Shown piece after piece: positions 52,780 through 61,954 of a stretch of DNA of 64,000 nucleotides. The stretch covers positions 10,895,001-10,959,000 of the forward strand of contig NZ_CP071090.1 in the NCBI RefSeq assembly GCF_017301735.1. Direction: 5' to 3'. The notes below the pieces were generated by a model. That model searched no databases. It saw only the letters and a list, made by a program, of their open reading frames with translations, and had not been told where the DNA came from. Origin of the DNA: Pyxidicoccus parkwaysis. Its GTDB lineage: Bacteria; Myxococcota; Myxococcia; Myxococcales; Myxococcaceae. The number at the start of each line of letters is the position of its first letter. Position 1 is the stretch's first letter. Both the position numbers and the translations under genes were made by a program.

Positions 52780-53601
52780 ATGGCCGACCTCAAGGGAAAG
52801 ACGCTCTTCATCACCGGTGCCAGCCGCGGTATCGGCAAGGCCATCGCGCTCCGGGCTGCCCGGGATGGAGCGAACATCGTCATCGCCGCGAAGACGACGG
52901 AGCCGCACCCGAAGCTGCCCGGCACCATCTACACGGCGGCGGAGGAAATCGAGAAGGCCGGCGGCAAGGCGCTGCCCTGCATGGTGGACATCCGCGACGA
53001 GAACCAGATTGCCGCCGCCGTGGCGAAGGCGGTGGAGACGTTCGGCGGCATCGACATCCTGGTGAACAACGCGAGCGCCATCAGCCTGACGGGCACGCTC
53101 GAAACGCCGATGAAGCGCTTCGACCTGATGCATGGCATCAACACGCGCGGGACGTTCGCCTGCTCGCAGGCGTGCATCCCGCACCTGAAGAAGTCCAGCA
53201 ACCCGCACATCCTCAACAACTCGCCGCCGCTGAACATGGAGGCGCGCTGGTTCTCGCCTCACGTGGCGTACACGATGGCGAAGTTCGGCATGAGCATGTG
53301 CGTGCTCGGCATGGCGGACGAGCTCAAGTCGGACGGAATCGCCGTGAATGCCATCTGGCCGCGTACGGTGATTGCCACGGCGGCGGTGCAGAACCTGCTC
53401 GGCGGAGATGAGACCATCCGCGGCTGCCGCTCGCCGGAAATCATGGCCGACGCCGCGTACGCCATCCTCACGAAGCCGAGCCGCCAGTTCACCGGCAACT
53501 TCTGCATCGACGAGGAGGTCCTCCGCGCCGAGGGCGTGAAGGACTTCTCCAAGTACCAGATGGTGCCGGGCGCGGAGCTCCTCCCCGACTACTTCCTCTG
53601 A
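52780..53601 (+). CDS. Short-chain dehydrogenase (HSDL2-like)
   Basis: 273 residues. Cofactor motif TGASRGIGKA in KTLFITGASRGIGKAIALRA, NNAS motif in ILVNNASAIS, and YTMAKFGM gives Tyr-x-x-x-Lys; Ser in LNNSPPLNM lies at the catalytic position. Sequence features PHPKLPGTIYTAAEEIEKAG match the hydroxysteroid-dehydrogenase-like 2 (HSDL2) SDR group. The ATG at 52780 follows caggagacgattctc. Divergent from the response regulator and separated from it by 120 bases. Confidence 0.88.
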   Translation: MADLKGKTLFITGASRGIGKAIALRAARDGANIVIAAKTTEPHPKLPGTIYTAAEEIEKAGGKALPCMVDIRDENQIAAAVAKAVETFGGIDILVNNASAISLTGTLETPMKRFDLMHGINTRGTFACSQACIPHLKKSSNPHILNNSPPLNMEARWFSPHVAYTMAKFGMSMCVLGMADELKSDGIAVNAIWPRTVIATAAVQNLLGGDETIRGCRSPEIMADAAYAILTKPSRQFTGNFCIDEEVLRAEGVKDFSKYQMVPGAELLPDYFL

Positions 53602-53652
53602 GACGCGGGGGCGCCGCTCCGGCACTTCACCGGAGCGGCCCCACCGTCTCAG
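53598..53652. terminator. Symmetric bidirectional terminator at convergent genes
   Basis: Long dyad: ctgagac (53598-53604) with gtctcag (53646-53652); inside it gccgctccgg (53613-53622) with ccggagcggc (53630-53639) and a 7-base loop. The stop codons of both converging genes lie inside the outer arms. This is a likely terminator for both directions even without a strong T-run. Confidence 0.75.
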
Positions 53653-54008
53653 GTGCGCCGCGACTTGATGCGGCTGCGCGAGGTGCCCGTCTTCGTGGCA
53701 CGCCGCAGGGCCGTGGCCCTCCTCGCCATGGCCTTGCGCGCGGCGGCGACGCCGGTCACCCGCTTCAGCAGCTTTCTACCGCCCGTCGCCGTGCGCTTCG
53801 CCTGCGTGCGGGCGCGGGTGCTCGTGGCCCGCCTCACCTTCGGCTTCACCGTCGTCCGCTTCGTCGACTGCTTCGAGCGCACGCCGCTCGTGCGTGCCGC
53901 CGGGCTCTTCCGCGCCACGCGACGTCTCAAGGTCCGGCGCTTGGCCGTCGACGTGCTTCTGTACCCCGGCGTCGTCCGCGTCTGTGCTCCATACCTTCCC
54001 TGCGTCAT
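53649..54008 (-). CDS. Histone H1-like basic DNA-binding protein
   Basis: 119 residues, extremely rich in Arg, Lys, Ala, Thr and Ser (for example KRRTLRRRVARKSPAARTSG, then KRTTVKPKVRRATSTRARTQ), with repeated Lys/Arg-Ala-Thr patterns like eukaryotic H1 tails. It has few acidic residues and no hydrophobic core. It probably binds DNA nonspecifically and compacts it. The ATG at 54008 follows gaggggggcacg. Upstream in-frame extension lacks this composition. Confidence 0.7.
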   Translation of the reverse strand: MTQGRYGAQTRTTPGYRSTSTAKRRTLRRRVARKSPAARTSGVRSKQSTKRTTVKPKVRRATSTRARTQAKRTATGGRKLLKRVTGVAAARKAMARRATALRRATKTGTSRSRIKSRRT

Positions 54009-54184
54009 CGTGCCCCCCTCGGGAAACGGGTGCGCTTCACTTACGCAATCCCACGCGGAGCGTAGGTAGCGTGTGCCGCCGTGCGGAGTCCCCTCGCAAG
54101 ACAGTCCGCGCCACATGACGCGGACCTGCCCCACCGGACAAAGCGCCGTGAACACCTGCGCTGGCTTCGAGGATGAAGGACGGT

Positions 54185-55372
54185 TCAGTCGATGCCAGAC
54201 GCGCCGAACAAGGACACCTCGCGCAGCCGTGAGAACTGGCCCGGGCCCGAGCTGCCATCCGTGTACCGGCTGTCCATGAACAGCCGGATGCGGCTCACTA
54301 CGGGAGCCTCCGCCGAGAGCGTCACGTCCACGTACTGTTCCTGGTCGGACAGCTCCGCCGGGTCGTCGGCGTAGGGCGGGTGCGAGAAGCCATGGGGCAG
54401 GAGGGGACCGTTCCCCAGCGGCAGCCACGTCTTGCCATCCACGGAGCCCTCCACGTGGAGCACGTCACCAAACGCCTCCAGCCCCCGGAGGATGAGCCGG
54501 CGGGGCCGCACGGGCTCCTTCAACGTGAGGAAGAGCTCCTTGGGCAGGACGTCATCGCCGATGCCCACCTGCGTGAGCGCGAGCTTTCCATCCGTGAAGG
54601 GGCACGTCGTGAAGGCCCGGGACTTCAGCGAGCACGCCGCGCCACGGCTCGCCGGCACCCCGGGCGCGAGGGACAGCGGCACCGGGGGCGACTCGGAGAC
54701 GGCGTCGTAATACAGCGAGGTCCTGAACCAGATGCGCGAGCCTCGGGCCACGGCCTGTACGCGGGCCTCGCGGGTGAAGTCCTCCAGCATCTCCGGCCTC
54801 AGCCAGGGTTCGCCCTCGCCCACGTGGACCTGCCAGGCGGGGCCGTCCTCGCCACGCAGCAGCACGAAGTACTGAGGCTCGGGGATGTCCGCTGTGGGAG
54901 ACATTGGCTCCCAGGACAGGCGGACGCCGCCCGCTTCGTCCACGGTGTGCACGCTGCTGTCCCAGGGACGCAGCGGCGGCAGGTCCACGTCGCTCGCGAA
55001 ATCAAACGAGAGGAAGTCCCTGCCTCCGTCCGCGCGTGGCAGGTGGAGCTGGAAGAGGGTGTCGGACGTCCACGGGCTCGGGCGCGTCACGAAGTCCGCG
55101 CCGACGTCGCGCGCGTTGACGCGGTGGAGGAAGAGGCCGTCCGCGTCCGTCGTCACCTCGGCCCAGGGCTCGAAGCGCGTCGCGTAGAGCTCCTGGTTGT
55201 ATTCGTTGACGTGGACGTCCACCTTGCGCGGGCGCATCAGCGTGAGCGGCCCGCTGTGCCAGGGCGAGCCGTCCGCCTCCAGCGCGGTGCCGGAGAGGTA
55301 GATGGGGTCATCCGGCTCCAGCGCGCAGCCGGACAGGGCGAGGCAGAGCGGAAGCAGTCGCGACAGTCGCAT
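54185..55372 (-). CDS. Lipoprotein encoded after a TonB-dependent receptor
   Basis: 395 residues with lipobox LSGC in MRLSRLLPLCLALSGCALEP. The mature part is beta-rich; the C-terminal about 130 residues resemble a discoidin-like (F5/8 type C) fold (LFLTLKEPVRPRRLILRGLE..., then VVSRIRLFMDSRYTDG), which often binds carbohydrates. It begins 2 bases after the receptor stop, so the pair is a tight operon. The partner role, surface ligand capture for the receptor, is inference. I do not recognise a named family for the N-terminal half. Confidence 0.78.
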   Translation of the reverse strand: MRLSRLLPLCLALSGCALEPDDPIYLSGTALEADGSPWHSGPLTLMRPRKVDVHVNEYNQELYATRFEPWAEVTTDADGLFLHRVNARDVGADFVTRPSPWTSDTLFQLHLPRADGGRDFLSFDFASDVDLPPLRPWDSSVHTVDEAGGVRLSWEPMSPTADIPEPQYFVLLRGEDGPAWQVHVGEGEPWLRPEMLEDFTREARVQAVARGSRIWFRTSLYYDAVSESPPVPLSLAPGVPASRGAACSLKSRAFTTCPFTDGKLALTQVGIGDDVLPKELFLTLKEPVRPRRLILRGLEAFGDVLHVEGSVDGKTWLPLGNGPLLPHGFSHPPYADDPAELSDQEQYVDVTLSAEAPVVSRIRLFMDSRYTDGSSGPGQFSRLREVSLFGASGID

Positions 55373-55374
55373 GG

Positions 55375-58131
55375 TCAGAAGCTCCCCTTCACGCCGAGGG
55401 TGGGCAGAATCACCGGCACGCCCACCGTCGTCTTCTTCAGCCCCGTGGGCTTGCCGTAGCCGTACTCGTAGGAGAGGACCTCCTTGCGCGCGGTGACGTT
55501 GAAGACATCCAGGTATGCCTCCAGCACGAAGCGGTCGAACACCCAGCTCTGGGACGCGCGCACGTCGAGCCGGAAGAAGCCGGGCAGCCGGCCCACCGAG
55601 CCACGGTCCACGGGCATCCACTCGGGGTTGCCATCCGCGTCCACGCCCTCGCGCCGGGTGCGGTAGCCGAACTGGCCGCTCTCTGGCCGGCCGGTGTTGA
55701 AGTGCGCCACCGCGCCCAGCGTGGCGAAGGAGAAGCGGTAGCTGAGCGCGGCATTCACCGAGTGCGCCTGCTCGAAGACGAAGGGCAGGTAGCCCTCCGC
55801 CGGGCCCAATTCCTCTCCATTCGGCCCCAGCCGCGTGTAGTGCTCGTAGCGGCGGCTCTGGTTGAAGCCATACGTGAGCCAGCCGAACCAGTGGCGCCCG
55901 AGCGGCCGGCGCACCATCAACTCCACGCCGTAGGAGTAGCCGCGGCTCTGGACGTCCTCGGCCTCCAGGCCCCGGCGGCGCACGTTGCTCACCACGTCCT
56001 CGAAGTTGAACTCCAGCGTGCGCAACAGCGGGTTGAAGTACGCCTCGGCGGACAGCTCCCATTCCTGCGAGGGCCGCCACTCCGCACCCGTGGAGAGCTG
56101 CAACGCGCGCTGCAGGCCGCGCTCCAGCGCGAGCATCTCTCCCGCGGGCACGGGCAGCAGCACGGTGGCGGGCTGATGGTAGAGGCCCGCGCCGGCCTTG
56201 AGGGTGAGCGTGTCCGTGAGCGCGTGCCGCACCGCGAGCCGGGGCTCCAGCGCGACGTACGTGTCCAGTCCGAAGCCGTGGTAGCTGTCCAGGCGCAGGC
56301 CGGGCACCAGCGTCCAGCGCGCGGAAGGACGCCATGTCGCCTGTGCGCCCACGCCCGCGAAGGTGGCGAGGATGTCCGGCCGGCTGTACGCGTCGCGGCC
56401 GTCGATGGGGCCCACGGGACGGAAGAGGCCCGTGGCCGTCAGGCCCGCGTTCCGGCGCTCGAGCTGGCCGAAGGCCTCGAGGGTCAGCGAGGAGGACAGC
56501 TCGCGCGTGTAGCCGGTGCGCAGGGCCACGCTGCCCTGGGTGAGCTCGTACTTGCCGCTGTCACTGCCGCCGCTCTCGACGAAGGCGACCCCGAGCCGGT
56601 CATATCCGAGCGTCAGTCCCACCTCCGCCTCGCCGCCCGCGAGCGGATGGCGGCCGCGCAAATCCAGACGGTGGAAGAGCAGTCCCACGCCGCCGCTCTC
56701 GTGGTCGGGATGGCGCGCCGTCATGCCCACCGCATCCGACGAGCCCATGACGAGCAGCCGCACCCGTCCCTCGTCGCCCACGCGCTGCTCCACGCGGGCC
56801 TGGTAGTCCCAATAGTCCGCGTAGAGCTTGGGCTCGCCCTCGTCCGGGTACTGCGTCCCGTCCGGGGCCGTGTACACGGAGGGCGCGGTGATGGCGTTGG
56901 CCACGCGTGTGACGACGAGGCCGGTGTAGCTGATGCGCGCGGCGGCGGTGACGGTGGTGCCCGTCTCGGGGAAGGGCACCTCCAGGAAGGCACCGCTGTT
57001 GATGAGGTCGAGATACACGCTGCCGCGCACGCCGTCCTCGCGAGGCCGGCTCACCTGCGCATCCACCGCGCCGCCGAGCAGGCTGCCATAGCGCGACGAG
57101 GGCACGCCCACTTGAAAGTCGAGCGTGTCGATGAAGTCTGGATGGATGACGGCGTTGCCGAAGAGCAGGTGGTAGAGGAAGGGCACGCGCACGCCGTCCA
57201 CGTAGAAGGCGCTGGCGGCGGGCTGCACCCCGCGCACGACGGGGTACGAGAGGCCCGAGGCCAGCGTCGTCACGCCGGGCATGAGCATGACGACGCGGAA
57301 CGGGTCGCCCATGGTGCCGGGCACCTCGCGCAATTCCTGGTCGTGGAGGGTGACGCGGGAGACCTCGGTGCGGGGCCGGTCCGCGCGCACCACCGTCTCG
57401 TAGGGATTCACCTCCAGCGGCTCCAGGCCGTAGAGGACTTCGAGGTGCTGGTGCGCCTCCAGCGTCTCGTCGACGTAGAGCGGCTGGTGGCCCGGCGCGG
57501 AGATTTTGAGCCGCGTCTTCCCGGGAGGCATGTCCAGGCGGAAGAGGCCCTGGGCGTCCGTCTCCGCCGCGGCGTCTCCTGCCTGCACGGTGGCACCTGC
57601 AATCGGCTTGCGGGTGCCCTTCTGGCGCACGCGGCCGGTGAGGAGGGCGCGCGGGGCCGGAGGCTCGAAGCGGTAGGAGTAGGGCAGGCGCACCGTGACG
57701 GGGGCGCCGTTGGACGTGGCGGGGTTGAAGCGCAAACGGCGCGCGGCCTCCAGCGCGGCCGAGGCGAGCTCGGGCGGCGCGTCACCGGTGACGGTGGCCT
57801 CGGTGACTTCGCCGGCCTCGCTGACGGTGAGCTCCAGTTGCACCACCACGGGGGCGGTGAGCGTGAAGCCCTCCGGAAGGCGCGCGGGCGCGTCCTCTCT
57901 CAAAGTGGGAGGGACGAGGGGCGCGGAGGCGGCGTCGGTGGTCGGGGCCGAGGAAGCGCCCGGTTCAGGGGCTCCCGCGGCCGTGCCGGTCGGCGCGGAA
58001 GCCGCTGGCGTGGAGCCTTCGGGCGTGGCCGCGTGAGCTGCCTCGTCGGTGGCGGCCTGTGCGGGCGTTTGCGCCGGGGCGGGTGGCGCGCTCAGGGCAA
58101 GCGCGAGGAGCAGGGGAAGGAAGCGCGTCAT
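55375..58131 (-). CDS. TonB-dependent receptor with N-terminal TonB C-terminal-like domain
   Basis: 918 residues. Signal peptide, then an Ala/Pro/Thr-rich linker; a TonB_C-like domain (about 85-155: FTLTAPVVVQLELTVSEAGE, ASAALEAARRLRFNPATSNG); a carboxypeptidase-like regulatory beta domain (about 165-235); a plug (about 250-370); and a barrel ending in LPTLGVKGSF. A TonB_C domain in front of an outer-membrane receptor is unusual compared with standard receptors, but is known in myxobacterial annotations. It imports an unidentified ligand. Followed by a lipoprotein gene 2 bases on. Confidence 0.85.
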   Translation of the reverse strand: MTRFLPLLLALALSAPPAPAQTPAQAATDEAAHAATPEGSTPAASAPTGTAAGAPEPGASSAPTTDAASAPLVPPTLREDAPARLPEGFTLTAPVVVQLELTVSEAGEVTEATVTGDAPPELASAALEAARRLRFNPATSNGAPVTVRLPYSYRFEPPAPRALLTGRVRQKGTRKPIAGATVQAGDAAAETDAQGLFRLDMPPGKTRLKISAPGHQPLYVDETLEAHQHLEVLYGLEPLEVNPYETVVRADRPRTEVSRVTLHDQELREVPGTMGDPFRVVMLMPGVTTLASGLSYPVVRGVQPAASAFYVDGVRVPFLYHLLFGNAVIHPDFIDTLDFQVGVPSSRYGSLLGGAVDAQVSRPREDGVRGSVYLDLINSGAFLEVPFPETGTTVTAAARISYTGLVVTRVANAITAPSVYTAPDGTQYPDEGEPKLYADYWDYQARVEQRVGDEGRVRLLVMGSSDAVGMTARHPDHESGGVGLLFHRLDLRGRHPLAGGEAEVGLTLGYDRLGVAFVESGGSDSGKYELTQGSVALRTGYTRELSSSLTLEAFGQLERRNAGLTATGLFRPVGPIDGRDAYSRPDILATFAGVGAQATWRPSARWTLVPGLRLDSYHGFGLDTYVALEPRLAVRHALTDTLTLKAGAGLYHQPATVLLPVPAGEMLALERGLQRALQLSTGAEWRPSQEWELSAEAYFNPLLRTLEFNFEDVVSNVRRRGLEAEDVQSRGYSYGVELMVRRPLGRHWFGWLTYGFNQSRRYEHYTRLGPNGEELGPAEGYLPFVFEQAHSVNAALSYRFSFATLGAVAHFNTGRPESGQFGYRTRREGVDADGNPEWMPVDRGSVGRLPGFFRLDVRASQSWVFDRFVLEAYLDVFNVTARKEVLSYEYGYGKPTGLKKTTVGVPVILPTLGVKGSF

Positions 58132-58237
58132 CGTCAGGAGCGGGGCGAAGGCGGCTGTGTCTGACGCCGCACCCCGAGTTCCTGATCAAATCTTCTCGGG
58201 GCCCCAGCCCCTATACGCGCGGAGGCGCGTCAACGGG

Positions 58238-58600
58238 TCATCCGAGGTTGCTGCTGAGGCGCCGGGCGCAGACGGCATCCACGGCCGTGGCCGCGAGGAC
58301 GTTGCTCAGCGTGAAGCCGACGCTGCCCTTCTTCGGGTTGTTCTTCAGGGCCCTGCCCAGGCCCACGATGTCCAACACGTCTCCGCCCACGCGCGCCCAG
58401 ACCCACGGCGTGGGCCGGGCCGGCGACATCAGGATGCCCACGCCCGCCGCGATTTCCCGCAGCCCGAAGAAGCGCAGCAGTCCGGTGCGCTCCTCGCTCA
58501 GCCCCAGGAATCGGGCGAGCGCGCGAGGCGCAATCAGCTCCGTCAGGCCCAGGCCGATGCTGAACCACCCGAGTCCCCGCGCCAGTTTCTTGGCGTTCAT
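58238..58600 (-). CDS. Small membrane protein (DUF4267-like)
   Basis: 120 residues with about three membrane segments: LARGLGWFSIGLGLTELIAP, FLGLREIAAGVGILMS and VGFTLSNVLAATAVD. It starts MNAKKLARG at ATG 58600, after gagggcatcg. It resembles small inner-membrane proteins linked to cyclase/dehydrase proteins. Function unknown. It is divergent from mltA. The upstream frame to 58702 lacks a ribosome site. Confidence 0.7.
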   Translation of the reverse strand: MNAKKLARGLGWFSIGLGLTELIAPRALARFLGLSEERTGLLRFFGLREIAAGVGILMSPARPTPWVWARVGGDVLDIVGLGRALKNNPKKGSVGFTLSNVLAATAVDAVCARRLSSNLG

Positions 58601-58899
58601 CGATGCCCTCCTCCCGTCCAGGTGCGCGGGCGAGCCCATTCGCACACGCATGCGTGCCACCAGCGGAAGTTGTGGATGACTCCCGGCCCTGGGGCCCCGC
58701 ATGCCGAAGCAGACGGCTGGCCAGGCAGGCGAGCGTTCACCATGCCCCTCAGTGCGACGCTGCCTTCACGGCGGACCATCTGTGTCGGTGTCCACGGAGG
58801 CGAGGGAGCCTGTCGAGGGGGGGCCGTTCGAGGGAACGCCACCCTCTCCCGGTCTCGTCTCGCGTTCGACGCTCCGCGTGAGGTAGGTACGCGGGACTC

Positions 58900-60102
58900 A
58901 TGTCCACGCCGTACGCCCGAGTCCTCCTGCTGGCGGCCTGTGCCCTCCTCTTCACAGCCTGCCCTCGTCCCACGCGCGCGCCCATCACGAAGCCCGAGGA
59001 GGCGCTCATCCCCGTCGCCGACTCGCTGAAGCTGCGCGACGACGGAGAGCCCGCGGCGCTGCGGGCCGCCATCGCGCAGAGCGTGTCGTGGCTGCGCACG
59101 CGGCCCGCGGACCAGGTCTTCGTCTACGGCCCCCGGCAGGTGACGGCGGGCGTCCTCCGGGCCGCGCTGGAGCGCCTGTCCGCGCGCATCGTCGACGGCA
59201 TGTCGCCCGAGGAGTTGACGGCGCGCGTGTACGAGGAGTTCGAGCCGATGGAGTCCGCCGGAGGCGACGACGGCCAGGTGCTCTTCACCGGCTACTACGA
59301 GCCCACGCTCGAGGCGAGCCTCACCCGGACGGCCGAGTACTCGGTGCCCATCCACGGTGCGCCGCAGGACCTGCTCGAAATCCCGCTGGAGCCCTTCGCG
59401 GAGCGCTTCAAGGCGGAGCGCGTCTTCGGGCGGCTCGACGGGCGGAAGGTGGTGCCCTACTGGACGCGCGGAGAGATTCGCGGCGGCAGGCTGGACGGCC
59501 GGCGTCTGGAATTGGCGTGGGCGAAGGACCCGGTGGCGCTCTTCTTCATGGAGGTGCAGGGCAGCGGCCGGTTGCGGCTGCCGGACGGGAGCGAGCGCCG
59601 CATCGGCTATGTCGCGTCGAACGGGCGGCCGTACCGGAGCATCGGCACGCTGCTCATCCAGGAGGGCGCCATTCCCAAGGAGCAGATGTCCATGCAGGCG
59701 CTGCGCGCGTGGCTGGCGACGAACCCGGCGCAGTGCAACCGGGTGCTCGACTTCAACGAGTCGTATGTCTTCTTCCGCTATCTGGATGGCCCCGCGGAGG
59801 GCTCGCTGGGGAGGCCGGTGACGCCGGGGCGCTCCATCGCCACGGACGCGCGGCTGTTCCCCAAGGGCGGGCTGGCCTTCATCCACACCGAGCACCCCGT
59901 GAGGCTCGCGGATGGGACGGTGGAGTGGCGGCCGCTGTCGCGCTTCGTGCTCAACCAGGACACGGGCGGCGCCATCCGTGGCGCGGGCCGAGTGGATGTC
60001 TTCTGGGGCCCCGGCCCCGAGGCGGAGCTGGCCGCGGGGATGATGAAGCAGAAGGGACAACTCTTCTTCCTCGTGCCGCGCGCGGTGCCGGCTACACGCT
60101 GA
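58900..60102 (+). CDS. mltA: Membrane-bound lytic murein transglycosylase A
   Basis: 400 residues. Lipoprotein signal with lipobox FTAC. MltA core domains: VLFTGYYEPTLEASLTRTAE (conserved GYYEP), FFMEVQGSGRLRLPDGSERR, LRAWLATNPAQCNRVLDFNE and the 3D domain with the catalytic Asp in LNQDTGGAIRGAGRVDVFWG. It cleaves peptidoglycan between MurNAc and GlcNAc, leaving 1,6-anhydroMurNAc. Length (365 in E. coli, 400 here) is typical. The 3' end overlaps the convergent osmC-like gene by 11 bases. Confidence 0.93.
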   Translation: MSTPYARVLLLAACALLFTACPRPTRAPITKPEEALIPVADSLKLRDDGEPAALRAAIAQSVSWLRTRPADQVFVYGPRQVTAGVLRAALERLSARIVDGMSPEELTARVYEEFEPMESAGGDDGQVLFTGYYEPTLEASLTRTAEYSVPIHGAPQDLLEIPLEPFAERFKAERVFGRLDGRKVVPYWTRGEIRGGRLDGRRLELAWAKDPVALFFMEVQGSGRLRLPDGSERRIGYVASNGRPYRSIGTLLIQEGAIPKEQMSMQALRAWLATNPAQCNRVLDFNESYVFFRYLDGPAEGSLGRPVTPGRSIATDARLFPKGGLAFIHTEHPVRLADGTVEWRPLSRFVLNQDTGGAIRGAGRVDVFWGPGPEAELAAGMMKQKGQLFFLVPRAVPATR

Positions 60103-60547
60103 GCTTCATGGCGATGTGCACGGGCGTGGGGTTGGCGAGGTTGTCGCTGACGGGGCAGCGCGCCTCCACCTCGCTCTTGAGCTTCGCGAGCTGGTCCGCG
60201 TTGGCGGTGCTCTTCACGTGGATGGTGACGTCGAGCGACTGGTAGCCGGCGCGCACGGAGCGGTCCGTGCCGGCGAACTTCGCGGGGTCCAGCGAGCCGC
60301 GCACGGTGATTTCCGTCCCGGACACGGGAATGCCCAGCTCCTTCGCGATGAAGAAGGTCATGTAGTTCAGACAGCCCGCGTGCGCGGCGAGGATGAAGTC
60401 GAGCGGGCTGGGGGCGCCATTGCGGCCTCCGAGCTCCACGGGCTCGTCCATGAAGATTTTGAAGGCGCCGGCCTCGGTGGTGCTGCGGGCCATGCTCTCG
60501 CCGAACGTGCGAACCTCTCCGGTGTACAGCTGCTTTTCATTTGCCAT
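60092..60547 (-). CDS. OsmC-family peroxidase
   Basis: 151 residues. Both redox cysteines are present: Cys59 in AAHAGCLNYM and Cys131 in VEARCPVSDN. These positions match OsmC/Ohr thiol peroxidases that reduce organic hydroperoxides in the cytosol. Subgroup between OsmC and Ohr is not decided. The start ATG 60547 has gaggagaccgcgtc upstream. Convergent overlap with mltA (60092-60102). A divergent spacer leads to the 2OG oxygenase. Confidence 0.88.
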   Translation of the reverse strand: MANEKQLYTGEVRTFGESMARSTTEAGAFKIFMDEPVELGGRNGAPSPLDFILAAHAGCLNYMTFFIAKELGIPVSGTEITVRGSLDPAKFAGTDRSVRAGYQSLDVTIHVKSTANADQLAKLKSEVEARCPVSDNLANPTPVHIAMKLSV

Positions 60548-60811
60548 GACGCGGTCTCCTCGCGAGAGGCATACGCGCCCGGTGGGCATTCCTGGCTGTC
60601 GCATGTCTGCGATTGGCCTGGGGTGGACAGCCCGTCCATCCGGCCGGTGGAATCCGGCCGTACCCGGCGAGCAGGGGAGGGAGCACGCGTGGGTGGCGGG
60701 CACACTCCGAAACCGGGCAGTATTGGGGCCAGCTCCAGCGGCCGGGGTCCTACGCGTCCCCGGCCCGCGCCCACTCCGGTGTGGCGCCGTGACGAGACAG
60801 AGGCATTCGGG

Positions 60812-61903
60812 ATGAGCAGCGAAGCGGTGGAGACGAAAGACGGAGTCGTGGTCCTCGACTACGCGAAGCTCTCGGCGGGCGTGGACCTGTCGGCCGCCAT
60901 CGAGCGCGCCTATGGGCCGGATGGCATCGGCCTGCTGGTGGTGCGGGGCATCCCCGGGCTGGTGGAGCTGCGCAACGGCTTGTTGCCGCTGGGGTTCCGC
61001 TTCGCGGCGCTCCCCAATAAGGTGAAGGACAAGTACGTCCACGCGCGCAGCAGCTACTCGTTCGGCTGGAGCCACGGGAAGGAATTGCTCAAGCCGGGCC
61101 AGTTCGATGAGTTCAAGGGCTCGTACTACAACAACCCCCAGTACGACGTGCCACAGGCGGACGCGTCGCTGGTGGAGAAGTACCCGGAGAACTACCACCC
61201 CAACGTGTGGCCGGAGGCGGACTTCCCGGAGCTGCGTCCCGCGTTCATGACGCTGGGCCAGCGCATGGTGGACGTGGGCGTGCTGGTCGCCGAGCAGTGC
61301 GACCGGTACGTGCGCTCGAAGCTGGGGGACAGGCTGTCTCCGGACGCGCGGCTGGCGCAGACGATTCGCGAGTCGCGCGCGTGCAAGGCGCGGCTGCTCT
61401 ACTACTTCGCCATCAACGAGGACGCGACGCCGCGCACGCGTGACTCGTGGTGTGGCTGGCACAGCGACCACGGCTCGCTGACGGCGCTCTGCCCGGCGAT
61501 GTACTTCGAGGCGGAGCCGGGGGCGTCCGAGCCGGCGCGCTCGGACATTCCGTTGCCGGACCCGGAGGCGGGGCTGTACGTGCGGACGCGCAACGGGCAG
61601 GAGCGGAAGGTGGTCATCCCGAAGGACTGCCTCGCGTTCCAGATTGGCGAGAGCTCGCAGATTGTGACGGGTGGGTTGTTGCGGGCGACGCCGCACGCGG
61701 TGCAGGCGCTGGCGCATCCGGCGAGCCGGAACATCTCTCGCTCGACGTTCGCGGTGTTCATGCAGCCGGACAACGACGCGCACCTGCGAGCGCCGGAGGG
61801 CGCGGACCCGCAGGAGCAGCGGGTGGGCGCGTTCCAGCCGGGGATGACGTTCGGCGACTTCGCGCGGGCGACGTTCGCGAAGTTCTACAATCCCTACGCG
61901 TGA
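60812..61903 (+). CDS. 2-oxoglutarate/Fe(II)-dependent oxygenase (IPNS-like)
   Basis: 363 residues. Facial triad: His217-x-Asp219 in GWHSDHGSL and distal His295 in RATPHAVQAL; the RST motif (NISRSTFAVF) supplies the 2-oxoglutarate contact. The N-terminal region resembles the DIOX_N domain (YGPDGIGLLVVRGIPGLVEL). It fits the isopenicillin-N-synthase-like clade found widely in eukaryotes and some bacteria. The substrate is unknown. Standalone gene after a 264-base divergent spacer. The ATG at 60812 follows a weak purine stretch. Confidence 0.85.
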   Translation: MSSEAVETKDGVVVLDYAKLSAGVDLSAAIERAYGPDGIGLLVVRGIPGLVELRNGLLPLGFRFAALPNKVKDKYVHARSSYSFGWSHGKELLKPGQFDEFKGSYYNNPQYDVPQADASLVEKYPENYHPNVWPEADFPELRPAFMTLGQRMVDVGVLVAEQCDRYVRSKLGDRLSPDARLAQTIRESRACKARLLYYFAINEDATPRTRDSWCGWHSDHGSLTALCPAMYFEAEPGASEPARSDIPLPDPEAGLYVRTRNGQERKVVIPKDCLAFQIGESSQIVTGGLLRATPHAVQALAHPASRNISRSTFAVFMQPDNDAHLRAPEGADPQEQRVGAFQPGMTFGDFARATFAKFYNPYA

Positions 61904-61954
61904 GTGAATATTCGTCCACGGGCTCGCGTCGGGGCCTGGATGGAGGAGGTCTCG

